Both the position numbers and the translations under genes were made by a program. Positions 1 through 12,299 of a stretch of DNA of 64,000 bases are shown one piece after another; position 1 is the stretch's first letter; every line of letters starts with the position of its first letter. Below the pieces are notes generated by a model, which saw nothing but the letters and a program-made list of their open reading frames with translations, did no database searches and was not told the DNA's origin. Origin of the DNA: Eucalyptus grandis (taxonomy: Eukaryota > Streptophyta > Magnoliopsida > Myrtales > Myrtaceae); NCBI RefSeq assembly GCF_016545825.1, contig NC_052613.1, positions 44,870,112 through 44,934,111 of the forward strand. Direction: 5' to 3'.

Positions 1-1289
1 GAAGCTTTTGTGATAATAATATCCCACAACAATATCACCAACCTGAACCAATTCGTCGATGACAACCATTACATGAGGGTAATAAAGATGGTGAAGATGT
101 GAGTGATTTGTATATCTACAATTTAATTGAACTATAATTTCCGTTTGAAACTTTAAATATTGTATTGTGTGCAGTGACGCACAGAACAAAGGAGAGGCAT
201 CCCGGCGATATCTGCTATAAATAAATGAGCAACTTTCGAAGTGATTGGAGTTATTTCTTTTTTCTATTCTCTTTATTTCTTTCGATTCACTTGTCGTGTT
301 GATTCGTTTATTGAGGATATGTTTGATTTATTCCCTAAAGGTTGTGTTGAGGTTTTATTTCTTCTATTGATTTATCTCTTATGCTTCATTGATCACCGTT
401 TTCAGTTGTTTATTCGTTTAGGGTTTCTCGCATTCACTAATTATTTTGGATTTTGGGTTATTATTTAGTTGTTACGCTTTGATTTTTTTTTTTTTTAATT
501 TGTTCTACCTCGAGGCTTTTTCTTATTATGATTTGAGTTATTCATTGAAGAATAAGTAACTAATCGATATGTTGGTTTGGAATGAGAAGCTCACGTGATA
601 ACAATGTCCCAATATGATATCACTAACCCGAATCAATTCGTCAACGACAACCATTGCATAAGGGTAATAAAGAGTGTGAAGATGTGAGTGATTTGTATAG
701 TTACAAGTTAATTGAACTATAATTTCTATTTGAAACTTTAAATGTTGTGTGGTGTGGAGTAACGCAAAGAGCAAAGAAGAGGCATCTCGACGATATCTAC
801 CATAAATAAATGAGCAACTTTCAAGGTGATTGAACTTATTTCTTTTTTGTATTAGCTTTATTTCTTTCGATTCACTTATCGTGTTGATTCGTTTATTGAG
901 GGTATGTTTGATTTCTTTCTTGAAGGTTGTGCCGAGGCTTTATTTTTTCTATTGATTTATCTCTTATGCTTCACTGATCACCGTTTTCAGCTGCTTATTC
1001 CTTTAGGATTGCTCGCATTCGCTGATTGTTGTGGATTTTAGGTTGCTCTTTAGTTGTTACGCTTCGATTTATTTCTTTATGTCTTCTACCTCGAGGCTTT
1101 GTCTTATGATGATTTGAGTTACTCATGGAAGAATGAGTAACTAATCGATATGTTGGTTTGGAATGAGAAGCTTCTATAATAATAATGTCCCAAGATGACA
1201 TCACTAACCCACACCAATTCGTCGACGACAACCATTGCATGAGGGTAATAAAGAGGGTGAAGATGTGAGTGATTTGCATATCTACAAGT

Positions 1290-1371
1290 TGATTGAACTA
1301 TAATTTCTGTTTCAAACTTTCTATTTCATTTGATTGAACTATAATTTCTGTTTCAAACTTTCTATTTCATT
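1290..1371. repeat. 41-bp tandem duplication inside the array
   Basis: The stretch starting 'tgattgaactataatttctg' is present twice back to back with a 41-bp period. It lies inside the third unit of the larger array. Confidence 0.85.
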
Positions 1372-1489
1372 TGGTGTGCAGTGACGCAAAGAACATAGGA
1401 GAGGCATCTCAATGATATCTACTTAAAATAGATGACGAACTTTCGAGGTGATTGGACTTATTTCTTTTTTCCATTTGCTTTATTTCTTC

Positions 1490-1870
1490 CGATTCATTGG
1501 TCATGTTGATTCGTCTGTTGAGGGATGCATAAATTAATCCTGCTCCTTCGGAATTCGAATTGATCAAACCTAAGGTGCGGTGCTCTCTTGTGTTCAGGTC
1601 TCCTTCAATTTTTGAATCGCTCAAACCCAGTGCTATCTTGTTTAGGTATGTCCCATTCACTTTATTTCTTCCGTATTCATTGATCGTGTTAATTCGTATA
1701 TTAAGAGATGCATAAAGTAATCCGACTCCTTCGAAATTCGAATTGCTCAAACCCTAAAGTGTGGTGCTCTCTTGTGTTAAGGTCTCCTTCAATTTTCGAA
1801 TTGCTCAAACCTGGTGCTATCTTGTTTAGGTACGTCTCATTCGCTTAAGTTCTTCTGATTCACTTATTGT
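1490..1870. repeat. 183-bp internal duplication
   Basis: A segment containing 'gatgcataaattaatcc' and 'ggtgctctcttgtgtt' (from 1524) is repeated from 1707 with small changes. This duplication explains part of the longer spacing between the third and fourth copies of the large unit. Confidence 0.75.
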
Positions 1871-2773
1871 GTTGATTCGCCTGTTGAGGGTTGTTCTTGA
1901 TTCAGTTGTTGCCTCAAGCCTTTATGTTTTCTTTTGATTATTCACGGGGGGTCATTTCAATTCACCGATTGCCTATTTACGTCTTCCTTTGATCCCATTT
2001 AAGGTTATTCTATGTTGATTTATTCCTTGAGGGTTGCGCCGAGGTTTATATCTTTTGTTGATTTATTTCTTATGCTTCACTAATCATTGTTTTCCGTTAC
2101 TTATTCATTTAGGGTTGCTCACATTCACTAATTGTTGTTGATTTTTGATTGCTCTTTAGTTGTTACGCTTCAATTCATAGTTTTATGTCTTCTACCTCGA
2201 GGCTTTATCTTCTAATGATTTGAGTTAAGAATGAGCAATTAGTCGATATGTTAGCTTGGAATGAGAAGCTCTTGTAATAACAATGTCCCAAGATGACGGC
2301 ACTAACTCGCATCAATTTGTCGATGACAACCATTACATGAGGGTCATAAAGAGGGTGAAGATGTGAGTGATTTTGATATCTCCAAGTCGATTGAACTATA
2401 ATTTCTGTTTCAAACTTTTGATCTTGTGTGGTGTGTAGTGACGCTAAGATCACAGGAGAGGCTTCCTAACAATATCTGCTTAAAATTGATGAGAAACTTT
2501 CGAGGTGATTGGACTTATTTCTTTTTTATACGTTTTCCTAAATTTGTCCATCGAGCTCTTACATGAGTAAAATTCGTGAAGAGTAATAATTTTTTCGTGC
2601 ATCCACGCTATTTCATAACCATATATTGCACAACTCACTTGTTTAGCTATTTATGGTTTATATAACTTAATAGCTTTGGAATATCGATGCTTAATCTAGA
2701 TAAATTCGTTTAACTAATTAAGCTAATTCATGTTCTATTTTATTGTTTTATTGTACTCTTGTTTTGCAGCGGG

Positions 2774-3662
2774 ATGGCTAAAGTTAAGGCCAAGATTGAT
2801 CAAGTGGGCTCAAAGATTGAGCGGAATGAGTAAGTTTAAGAAGCGATACATTTAAGTGGTATTGTTAACTTTTGCTGCAATTTAATGCTTATATCTAATG
2901 AATATGTTTTTCTTTTTTCTTTTAGATAACAATTGTTGGAGGAATTTTAATACCGCATTGCAGATGTAAGCAAGGAATTGTATTGAATTAGTCAACTTCG
3001 ATAATATAGGATTTTATTTGATTTGATGTTGTTATTTAGTACAAGAACAAATTGAAGAATGAGAGAGAACCTCAACAAATTATATCAGGATTTATGCAAT
3101 TACAAAACTTCTTGTGATGAGATTTATGGATGCAACTTTATTTGTTAGTCCCTTAAGTTTATGAGTCTTTCTCAATGAGCTAGTGGTACAATTGATTTGG
3201 AGGTAACTTTATTTGTTAGTCCCTTAAGTTTATGAGTTTTTCCCAATAAGCTAGTGGTACAATTGATTTAGTTATGTTGGTTATCTATTTTTGCAAAGAT
3301 GAGTTTCATAAGTTCTAAGCTGAGAAGCAAAATTTCATGGCACAGCTTGTTGAATTAAGAATGAAGGAAAATGATAAGCTGGCAACAATTTATGATCAAA
3401 TTGAGCGATTGAATGACAACATCAAAAGGAAGATAATGGTAATTTAATGGTTCTAGATATGGCTAGTGCTTTTGGAGTTGCTCGATGCATAACATGTGGA
3501 CTTTTTTTTTTTTTTTTTTTTGCTGGAAATGCAAGTCCTTGACGATTACAGGACTTTAATGACGTTTCAGGCGTCAATGTCATATGAAGAAAGGCGCCGA
3601 GCATTAATGTTTATGGAAGAAGGGGGTCAAGATCACAGAATCACAACGACAACATCATCTTA
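2774..3662 (+). pseudogene. Decayed multi-exon gene for a small coiled-coil protein
   Basis: Several exon-like pieces lie in order on the plus strand. The first reads MAKVKAKIDQVGSKIERNE and ends at a GTAAGT-type donor (about 2774-2828). The second, near 2925-2970, would read LLEEF after a TAG acceptor, but stop codons interrupt it. A charged helical piece follows at about 3315-3435 (MAQLVELRMKENDKLATIYD and on). A last exon after TTTCAG at about 3570-3662 (SMSYEERRRALMFMEEGG, ending in a TAA) closes it. The composition suggests coiled coils, but I do not recognise the family. In-frame stops in the second piece, a long poly-T before the last piece and a 71-bp tandem duplication in an intron argue for a dead copy. 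The exon chain is an inference. Confidence 0.35.
3134..3271. repeat. 71-bp tandem duplication
   Basis: The stretch starting 'aactttatttgttagtccct' at 3134 is repeated from 3205 with a 71-bp period. It lies between exon-like pieces of the decayed coiled-coil gene. Confidence 0.85.
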
Positions 3663-4880
3663 AGTCCTGCCCTTGCTGTTGAGGTTGTAAAGCTGATTAG
3701 TTGTTGATTTAAGGAAAGCATTCGGCTTCATTTTGATCAAGTTGTAAATGCCCTCGCGTCTGATTCCTGCTTGTTTTTGGAACATTTAGACAATCTGGCA
3801 TATACCATGACTACTTTGGCTTGTCTAAGGATTTGATTCCTACTCAAACATCTTTTGTTTGATGACTTTGTTATGGTTGTTGTGAAAGTGGAATGCGAAT
3901 TTGCCTATATAAACTCAAGGTTTAATTAGAGAGCAGTTTTTATTTGGGGATTGAGGCTTGGTCAATTATCATGTGTACACCTTAACTTGTAAAGCTTCCC
4001 ACATGAGTAAGAAACCCTCAGAGACTATGGCGGTGGCGAGGATGGCAGCGGCAACAAAGAAAGGAGAGTGAGGGAGCTAGAAACCAGAATGTGCGGTATT
4101 AGTGTTCACAGGTAGCCATGTTGTCCTTACAAGCTACCTTGCTGCAACTTAAAATCTTCTATGGTGAGAAAATAATGAAGTCTCAGTATCTGAAAGCCAG
4201 TGGAGTTTGAAGACTTGCATTGTTCATGGGTCTCATTTCTATCTGACTCTATCTTGATATATGTTAATAACGTAACCTATTAAACTAATGCATTTTATTG
4301 ACATAAAGAATGTACTTGTTAGTTACCATCCTTCCTCTACGAACTTAATGTATCCTCTTTATGATTGCCTATGCATAAATACCTAACAGCTATAAAACAT
4401 AGATGGCTCTTACCCCAAAGAGTCCCCGTCTTCCCAAATTCTTACCGTGTCCTTTTTGTTTCCTCCGCTTTCTTGTAAGTATTGGTTTCATAACTCTGAA
4501 TGGATTCGAGAAGGGGTCAGGTCAACGTTGGCTCACTGTAACATGGCAAGTGGGTCTGTGCAGCTACGAAAAGAATATTTACTTAATAGGCATTTGGGAA
4601 AAGAAATGCTTTTCAAAGTATCTTATAAGATGAGGACATGACTGGTTTGCGGTTGTCTTTCACTCTTCATCTGCGAGAAGCATTGAAATTCGCCCTTAAT
4701 GTCGACCATAACTATATTTGATGCCTAATGTCAATATTGTACCTGCGGCTGATGCACCTCAGTGTATCAAGTCCTCTCAAGATCCAACAAAATACTTTGT
4801 AAAGATTTTAGACAGCAGACGCGATCAATGAGTGAGTCAAGATATTGAATAAATTTGTGTAAAATTGGACGGACATTTTA
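3663..4880. other. Intergenic, no gene seen
   Basis: Mixed-composition DNA. Short ORFs at 4403-4641 have no recognisable domain and overlap each other in two frames. Nothing here can be supported as a gene. Confidence 0.5.
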
Positions 4881-4884
4881 ACAA

Positions 4885-5091
4885 AAAAGAAAAAAAAAAA
4901 AACCATGCTCACGCAAGACCGCTCAACGAAAGTTGGCATCTTTTCACTCTTCTGCCGAGGAAGTGACTTGCGCCTGACTGCTCGATTTGCCTTTTGGGCA
5001 GATCGGCCTCCCTGCGCAAGGATCGGGTCCACGAGGTAGGATTTCGAACCTTGAGTCCCCGCATAGACCATTTCATCAGTTTAGCCATCAT
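4885..5091 (-). mobile_element. SINE-like, tRNA-derived sequence
   Basis: Read on the minus strand, the element contains a tRNA B-box-like GGTTCGAAATCC and ends in a T-rich tail (4885-4902 on the plus strand as A-rich). Size and layout fit a plant SINE. No convincing target duplication was found, so this could also be a decayed tRNA-related fragment. Confidence 0.4.
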
Positions 5092-5783
5092 TTGAATAGG
5101 GTCTCGACTTATAATTCATCTGCATTTGCGGTTTTAGTTTTATCTATGAGAATTGGTTATATAGCTCTTATGCGAACACGTATCAAATGCATATCTGTAA
5201 TAATTTTTCTCTTCCATTCACTATCCATAGAAATGATGAAAGGAGGGCTTTTCCCTTTTTAATAACTTAATCATTTTTCTTTGGGTGGGTTGGCTTGGAA
5301 GTTTGTGCTATAAAAATTTCCTTTGATATGGGAATTAATGCTCAGCGATTTCTATTGCGCATGCAATGCTCGACGCACCATTAATATAGCACATTTCTCA
5401 CTTGCTGGGATTTACAGTGTAAAGTGCAAGGGTTTTCCAAGTTGAATAGCCTTGTGCACCAAAAACGGAAATTTCGTGCGGAGTTTCGCAAGGAATATCA
5501 ATCCGCCCATGATAAGTTTGGTGCTCTTTTGCATCGCATGACCTGGGAACGAGAAGATCTAGAATTCCTACCCATACATAAACCAAAGGGGAGCTTCTGA
5601 CGATTTAATTCCAGTAGAAATTTTTCCAAAGCGTGAGCGACAATCCCCAAAAGCAAGTTCAAAGATTGCCAGAAATGGCAAGAGATAGGGCTGCACCGAG
5701 TGCTTCTCGTGTATATCCAATTGCCACGTATCGCGCTGTGATCATGTTGTTTCGAATAGCTTAACCTATAGATCATGTGAGAC

Positions 5784-6271
5784 GGGAGCATGTGCGACGT
5801 CGCTACCTCACCGAGCACGTACAGAGAAGTCCCAAGGGGGCAAAAGTACAGAAGCAACAACTTCACTTTGCATGATGGTATGAACAAGAGAGGTTGTTCG
5901 AGTACAGAACACGAGGCAACCGCATCACGGAGCAAGCGCGTGGTGCTTTATGAGCCCTTGTAATCGGGAAGATCGATCCACCGGAGCTAAATCTCCACTT
6001 CTCCGCACTCGACATTTCTCGGTCCGAGGCACATGTCTTGGACAACCCGTCCTTCGATCCAGACGATGCAGCTTTCTTCAGCGAGGCAGTTTCGTCCAAG
6101 ACGCTGCACTCTCGTCATGATAGCGCCGCTGGAAAGGCCTTGCAGATTCATCTCGAGAGCTTCTATGAAAGGTTTTACGTCGAACTCATCATCTCCCGTT
6201 TTGTCATCTTCGCTGAACGGGTTGTGGTCATAAACGGTCTGCCACGAGGATGCATCAACATCTATCTTCAC
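5784..6271 (-). pseudogene. Exon of an unidentified gene, with two in-frame stops
   Basis: About 490 bases read in a single frame as protein-like sequence. It starts MKIDVDASSWQTVYDHNPF and goes on through LAEESCIVWIEGRVVQDM and LPDYKGS to FIPSCKVKLLLLYFCPLG, ending at a possible GAG|GTAGCG donor. Two stops interrupt the frame: a TAG after GEVEI and a TAA after DYKGS. The unbroken protein-like composition across both stops argues for a former exon and not a chance ORF. I do not recognise the family. It may belong to the same decayed minus-strand gene as the pieces at 7735-8221 and 8290-8454. Confidence 0.4.
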
Positions 6272-7734
6272 CTATTCAGGAAAAACTTCAGTAATGCAGG
6301 ATGGCGCCATCTTAATTTCTTTCAGGTTGACGAATCAAGTGCTCATTAAATAACCTAAGCTGGAAACAGGTTCCTACATGCAAGCTACGATGGGTCGGAG
6401 CTTGCCGAGTTCTTAACAGTGGTAAAATTGGCATTTACTTTATGAGCTACTCTCATCTGCGCTAGGCTATTCATATCACGCTGTGGATCCTAAGGGCGAT
6501 TGGAATGGTGTCAGAACAACCTCGATTCTAGATGAGAAGAAAGTCTAACCATATCAAGAGCTACACTGTCTGCAATGACCGAACTTTGAGAAGACTGATG
6601 AGGCAGAGACTGAGAAATTTGCATTGAAAGAAACTTGCATGTATATCCTTTGAAAAAATAATAAGCAGGGGAAACATTAACATTACAAATGTGAGACGGG
6701 GAGTGAAAAGTGATACGGTTAATAGAAAAGAGGGAACCATTCTTTAAAGAAGCCAAGCCAAGAAAGCAGCTGGTCTTGTGCTAAACGACACATCCGTCAC
6801 CACTCAGCATTCTAAAGACATTGGCCTCTTGTTCGCTTTAATGTCCTTTCCACGGCTAGTTACACGAAAAGCAAAAGAGCCAATGAATATGCAACTCGCA
6901 AGTAAACTCTTTTGTTTTCACACTCCGTTAATGAATGCAGGAAAATTTAAGAAGCATTGGGACTACATCCTTTAATGCATTTCCCTTCGTGCGATATGAA
7001 ATTTGCATAGACACTTGGCATATCTGAACTGTTGGTAAGTTGAGATACAAACTAACGAAACCTAATGTAACATGTTTGTAATATAGTTCAGCATGACCCC
7101 TAAAGTTGTGTGCAAGTATGCTAAACTTAATGATGACGTCTTTTACATAAAAACCGGTTTTAGTACAAGATACATCATCCAAAGATGCGGTCAGACGACT
7201 TTCGATAGTTTGTAACTTAGGCACATTGGTGATGAAAAGATCGGCAAATGAAGAGGCCAATGAACACGGAGCATCGTGAAAATATTTCGTATGTATCTGA
7301 CTTAAGTCACAAAGGGGGAGAGAGAGAGAGAGAATTTACCAGCTTGACTGGAATGGTAGAATCTGAAACAGAGAGAGTTAGATCTTCGTTCCACTCAGGA
7401 TTAACCTCCTTCTTCATAAGATGGGGTCTTCAATTTCTGTCTCATTTATTCCTCCTTAAACTAGAGGATAGCTTTGACAGCAAACCGCCATATAGAAGCA
7501 TATCAAACTAAAGTAAGCTCCTCACACAGGAATAGTGAAGTGCGATGTGACATCAAGAAGCCCGTACGATCAAGGAAGGATTTGTGGTCCTCTGGCCTCA
7601 ACTTCAGGAATGAATCAAAAGTGAGCAAAACGCACATATGCTCAGAAAGAGAGAGAGTACGTGGATATATCCCACCCTCTCTCTGAAAGGGTAGTACACT
7701 TCAAAGGCTTGAATAGAATGATTAATTGGATCCA

Positions 7735-8221
7735 TCAGATCGTTGTCTTAAACAGCAAAAGGCAAAAATGAGTGAAGAATGACGTTTGAAGATTAATCAT
7801 CCGTAGGACAAGAAGATAATATGCCATCAAGGCAATTAAAGGAACTAAAGAAAGGCGAAAAAGAGTATACAAAAACTTTCCAAGTCTCATGCGGTGAAGA
7901 AGCGACTCCAATGATCTAGCAAAGTTTGTTAAAATGTAGGCATGAAGAGCAAGTTCTTCAATCGAGGCTGCTAAGGCAAGATCTAGTGAAAAGTAATTCA
8001 TTAGCGAATCCCCAACACAGATAAAGTACCAATGTCCTCATTGGCAAAAGTGGATACAAAACTTATCAAGGCGAAAAACGCATGGAAACTCTTGACAGGA
8101 GACATCTTTAGGTAATGTCACTTCAATCGGATCATTTGGGCAACGACCCAAGTCACTGAAAAGATGTAAAAGCACACCCCCATCTTCATTTTCCCCCAAA
8201 ATCGGAACTTGAGCAAAATAG
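7735..8221 (-). pseudogene. Further exon pieces of the unidentified minus-strand gene
   Basis: Two protein-like stretches lie here. The first, about 8221-8075, reads YFAQVPILGENEDGGVLLHL then FSDLGRCPNDPIEVTLPKDV. A second frame continues with FFALISFVSTFANEDIG. The second stretch, 8001-7735, reads LALAASIEELALHAYILTNF then LRLSLVPLIALMAYYLLVLRM-like hydrophobic sequence, a probable membrane segment. The frame change and stops between them indicate decay. I could not name the family. Confidence 0.3.
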
Positions 8222-8289
8222 AGTCAAATCATTGTATGTGAAGTGTTACATACAAGAAAAAAAATGAGGGTAAAATGGAGAGGGACTAA

Positions 8290-8454
8290 AGGAGGAGGCA
8301 GACCTGTGTACAGCCATCTTGACGACGACGTAGGGATCATTGGATCTTGACGCCGCGCTTGACCCGGATCCTGAGGAGGCCCAGCAGTCTCTCCATCATC
8401 GACGTCGACGGTGGTGCTCTGGGCGATGGCATCTCTCAGCCTCTCTGTTCCCAT
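8290..8454 (-). CDS. Possible first exon of the unidentified minus-strand gene
   Basis: An ATG at 8454 opens MGTERLRDAIAQSTTVDVDD followed by a Gly/Pro/Arg-rich stretch ending near SSSRWLYTG, where a GT could act as donor. GC content is higher than in the flanks, as is common for plant first exons. No family is recognised, and the link to downstream pieces rests only on order and strand. Confidence 0.3.
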
Positions 8455-8840
8455 GTGTATGCATGTATGTATGTACACTCGTCAAACATCAAAATCTCCG
8501 AACGATAATAATTAATTTAAGGAAAACGAAAAAGTCAGAAACACGATAAGGTCGTGTAATTGGAGTAACGTACTAAAATTATTTGACGAAAAAGAGAAAC
8601 TTTAGTGGGATCGTGGGATTTCTCGATTTCTCTGTTTCTGGGAGGCGAAATTTGCGCCGGACACTCGTTGAGTGGCTGATCGTCAATAGGGTCTTGATTA
8701 ATTTGTCGTTATGTATATACTTTTGAGGAGAGAGAATTCTGGGGAAAGTAGTCGGATGACATTTTGTCTGAAGTGAAGTTGTGATGTGATTGGTGTGGGC
8801 GGTCGACTAGTCGGAGACCGTATCTTTTTTGTTTCTGACG

Positions 8841-8852
8841 CGCCACGTGGCG
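8841..8852. promoter_or_regulatory. Perfect 12-bp G-box palindrome
   Basis: CGCCACGTGGCG is its own reverse complement and centres on the CACGTG core bound by bZIP and bHLH factors. It lies about 390 bp upstream of the putative start at 8454 on the minus strand, a plausible promoter position. A second CACGTG lies near 9098. Function is inferred from the motif only. Confidence 0.4.
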
Positions 8853-8912
8853 TGGTTTCTTTTCCGTAGAGAAATCCCACTCGGAATCAAGAGACTGCCA
8901 TAATAATATCAT

Positions 8913-10140
8913 AGATCAGATAAGGAGTGAATCTCAGCCGAGTAAATAGGTTCAAATGCGTAAATCGTCGGGTTGCATGAGAAAGAACCATTGTCGTACG
9001 AGCGAAATTCTAGCACAATTTGTTCTTTGATATCTGCATCAACCCCGTAAGTTCAAATATACAATCTCTAATCTTCCATTCATTTTCCTGTACATGCCAC
9101 GTGTACGTGTGGCTGTCATGTGTGAATCATCGGCCCTCTATTGAAAGTGGGTGGGCCATCTTGTCTTTCGCACCTCCACTTTCGCAATGAAGGTTGTTAA
9201 CACTTCAATAAAGGGGCCCGCTTTTTACTCTGATAAGTAAAACAAGGTCCGCCCCAAAGAATTTTGGTTTTTCAACATATAGGAGAAAAAGAATTTAGCT
9301 TTGTGACGAAGTGCGAATATATAAGAATGATTTTCCTATATCTTAATCATATTCTTGTTAAAAAAAAAGAAAAACACACCCACACACACTATAATAAAAA
9401 CAATCGAGTTATATAGCTAGAAACTCTTCGGTTCGTGTTTCGTCATTGAAATACAATTTTTAATAAGATAAGATTGTGTTGAATAACATATCGAATTGAA
9501 AAGTTATGCTAGCTTATTTCTTGGATTAGCAGAAGAAAGAAGTCTCATTATTTTTTCAATAAGGCTTGTAATTTGCTATTAGGTCTTTGTTAATACTGTA
9601 GAGGATCAGACTTCTTGCCTGATAGTTTCCTGATCTATATCCAGGGAAGTATGCAACCGCAAGAGCTACATCGGCAATAACTGGAGCAGTTACAGTAAAA
9701 ATTTCTTGTGCTTGGCTTCAATATCAATGGATCTACTGAGTACTGCTCTATCAAAATCGGCATTAACTATTTGTTGATACTACTATCAAGTTTTTTAAAT
9801 ACATGAAACTTTTTTATCATTTCTTTGGAGTTTGCTAGATGATGACGTCTAGATAATTACTAAAGCCTGTTCTAAATCCGCTAACAATTTTTGGCTTAGG
9901 ACGTTTTGATGTGTTCATGTTGCTTCGCTCATAAAATCTTCACGTTTCTGCCGCACGTTATCTTCATGGGCTACTTCTAATATTGAAGAAGTTGCTTCCA
10001 CTGGAGTTGGTAACCCTACCTTTTTCCTTCTATTTTATGTAAGGTGAATATGCACTCCTCCAATTCCTAATAGATCCAGGTTGATTTGGCTCTTTAAAGA
10101 TTTGAGTAGACTAAAAGCTAACCAAGTTGATCAAGTAAGG
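8913..10140. other. Intergenic, no gene seen
   Basis: AT-rich DNA without a plausible exon chain. It includes a CACGTG at about 9098 and short A- and CA-rich runs near 9360-9390. Confidence 0.5.
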
Positions 10141-10146
10141 AAAATG

Positions 10147-10171
10147 TTTTCTACTTTTCAAAAGTAGAAAA
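10147..10171. repeat. Short perfect inverted repeat
   Basis: Two 12-base arms (TTTTCTACTTTT and its complement) are separated by one base. The palindrome lies at the edge of a cluster of small-element ends. Confidence 0.7.
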
Positions 10172-10227
10172 TGTTTTCACTTAATTTAGAAGATTTTTTT
10201 TTCCTTTCATGAAAAAAATTTCTCAAA

Positions 10228-10360
10228 GGAATTTATTTTTCGCGAAACGAATGCCGGAAAATCTAGAAAACATTTCCGGAAATTATTTTCCGCAAAACAA
10301 ATGCCGGAAAATCTGAGAGATATTTTCTTGGAAATTATTTTCCACGAAACGAACGGAACC
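10228..10360. repeat. Tandem copies of a transposon-end-like motif, period 50-52 bp
   Basis: A unit starting GGAAATTATTTTCC and containing 'cgaaacgaatgccgg' occurs at 10228, 10278 and 10330, the last copy incomplete. The motif looks like repeated termini of a small DNA transposon. Confidence 0.65.
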
Positions 10361-10889
10361 TTTAATAAGAACATGAACTATTTTGATCACTTTCGCAAAT
10401 TAAAAATATTACTTAACAGCAAAACTAACATCCTTATCTCCACATCAACAAATTCTTTCTGTCGAAATGGTTGGAGGGCCATCGCCGTATCTTTCTAGAT
10501 TACTGTGACGGGTCTGAACAATGTAGTTCTTCGTTTGCAATGGTTGAGGCTGCTAAAGGCGGCATTAGGAGCAGAGAAGCAGCACAGAAATCGGGAGTTA
10601 CTCAAATTATAAAATCGGATGTGGCTTTGAAGCTGGTAATGTGCTTTTGATATACCGAGGTTGATGAAACTCTAGTGTTGTTGATATTATACTAATTCAT
10701 TGCAAGTCTCGCCTTACTACCTAATTTCCTATGGTGATTTAGTTCATGAAATTGCTAAAAGGGTTCTTCAGCAATAAAGCTATAATGGAGTTCGTAATTA
10801 ATTATTTACACCATCATCGCTTCATGAGCCCAACTCAGATCCGAGAAGCTAATGTATTGTACTTCTGTTATTGCAATAAATCATTACGA

Positions 10890-11725
10890 TTTTGATGACG
10901 CTGGTCGTATTATGATTGTTGGTCCTCCCTTTTCACTTTGAACTCACTTTGAACTCATTCTAAAGCTCATGCTGGTAATTCGATTTTGTAATAACAAGCC
11001 AGCCCAAGCCCATGTTCTCAAAAGTCAAAACCACATTTCCAGCCCATGTTTGCTAAAGCCCGACCTAAACTCATTTCGTTTCTTCTTCAACTGATGATAT
11101 ACGTAAAGCCAGCGGACAAAACAAGGAAATGAAAGGAGCTCGTCCTCGAAGGAAAAAGGGGAAAAGAGAGGATTGAGAAAATTTTCGCGTGTAGCCACTT
11201 CGAACGTCCTGATTAGTCGTACTAACTCCGAATTGCAATGCTCGGCAAGTATTCAAGCCCATTATTCATTTAATCGGAGTAATTTTCAAAGTTAGGTCGT
11301 GAATCCGAAGTTAAGTCAATTTAGAACTGCAACGTTCGATTGAAGAGCCATAAAACTATAGATTTATATGGAAATGATAGTTTAGAGTAGAGCCGTAGGG
11401 TTTAATGAAGATCAATTTTGAAATATACTTTGAATGGAACGGATTTATAAACTTTCACGTGTAAATTACACGTAATAGATAATATACATAACAAAGATGA
11501 AGTTTGCATGTTTCTTTATTAGTGTGTAATAGTCGTTTTTATCAGTGAACAAACATAATCTAGTAAAGTCGTTCATTATATTAGTGTATTACTTGGATTT
11601 TGATATCGTTTTTTTCGATTAATTTATAAGAATATAAATGTATTAACTCTTGATTTTAAGGTTGATTTTCAAATTTTCCAGATAAATGGTATTATCTTTT
11701 CTTTAAATTTATAAACTCATATTTT
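10890..11725. repeat. Dispersed repeat, copy 1 (pair with 38190-39005)
   Basis: About 0.8 kb aligns by eye along its whole length with 38190-39005 in the same orientation. Shared landmarks include 'ccagcccatgtttgctaaag', 'tatggaaatgatag/tatgaaaatgatag' and 'taaactcatattttg' at the right edge. No complete ORF is seen. It could be a piece of a larger element or a duplicated gene-flank segment. Confidence 0.75.
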
Positions 11726-12087
11726 GCTCGGTTCGCAAAACATCGAGCCATCTTCACAAAAGCGAGCAAACGAGCCTTTTCTTTGTCGGGCGGCTAGACA
11801 AAGGCCCTGCTACTCATCAGGGCTTGAGCTCTATCTCTCATCTTTAATTAGAAGTTCGAAAAACGAGGGGATTAAGATTACTGTTTTCTCTTCTTTTCTT
11901 TCCCGTCTAATTGAGAGATCATGGGCTTCTTTCATGCTTCAGGATCGGAGCTGAAAGTTTATGAGGGAAGAAGTAGCAAATAAATAAACAGAAAAATAGA
12001 CAGAGACATCGATAGAAAAAATGCCTGAGAGAATAAAAGCTAATTAATTGGCCATCGGGAATAAGAGAGAGAAAAAAAGATGCTGCG

Positions 12088-12295
12088 CAGATTCTGATCT
12101 CTTAAATCTTGTTCGAGGGCTCAAACTTTTAGCCAATTTTAGATTTTAAATTTGATTTTAGTTAATATGAAATACTTTAAATTTTGAAAACAGATTCTGA
12201 TATCTTAAATCTTGTTCGAGGAGCTGGGCCTTTTAGCCAATTTTAGATTTTAAATTTCATTTTAGTTAATATGAAATACTTTAAATTTTGAAAAG
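12088..12295. repeat. Tandem duplication, period 103 bp
   Basis: The segment starting 'cagattctgatctcttaaat' at 12088 is repeated from 12191 with few changes ('cagattctgatatcttaaat'). AT-rich and non-coding. Confidence 0.85.
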
Positions 12296-12299
12296 AAGC

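Larger units (their letters stand above)
1..2520. repeat. Tandem array, unit about 0.58 kb
   Basis: The block starting at position 1 (AAGCTTTTGTGATAATAATA, then a conserved stretch around 'gacaaccattacatgagggt') recurs at about 585, 1168 and 2263. The first three copies are about 585 bp apart. The last interval is about 1.1 kb because of extra internal duplications. Each copy carries a core of about 240 bp followed by a T-rich spacer with 'gttgattcgtttattgaggg'. The array probably continues left of the window. No coding capacity was seen; the small minus-strand ORFs recur once per unit and are products of the repeat. Confidence 0.85.

Noticed and set aside
1..2520. CRISPR-like array
   Set aside because: The unit is about 0.58 kb, with no short repeats and unique spacers; the genome is a plant.
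5030..5060. Possible tRNA gene from a GGTTCGA box
   Set aside because: No cloverleaf or acceptor pairing could be built; better read as a SINE B-box. The same applies at about 32420 and 37331.
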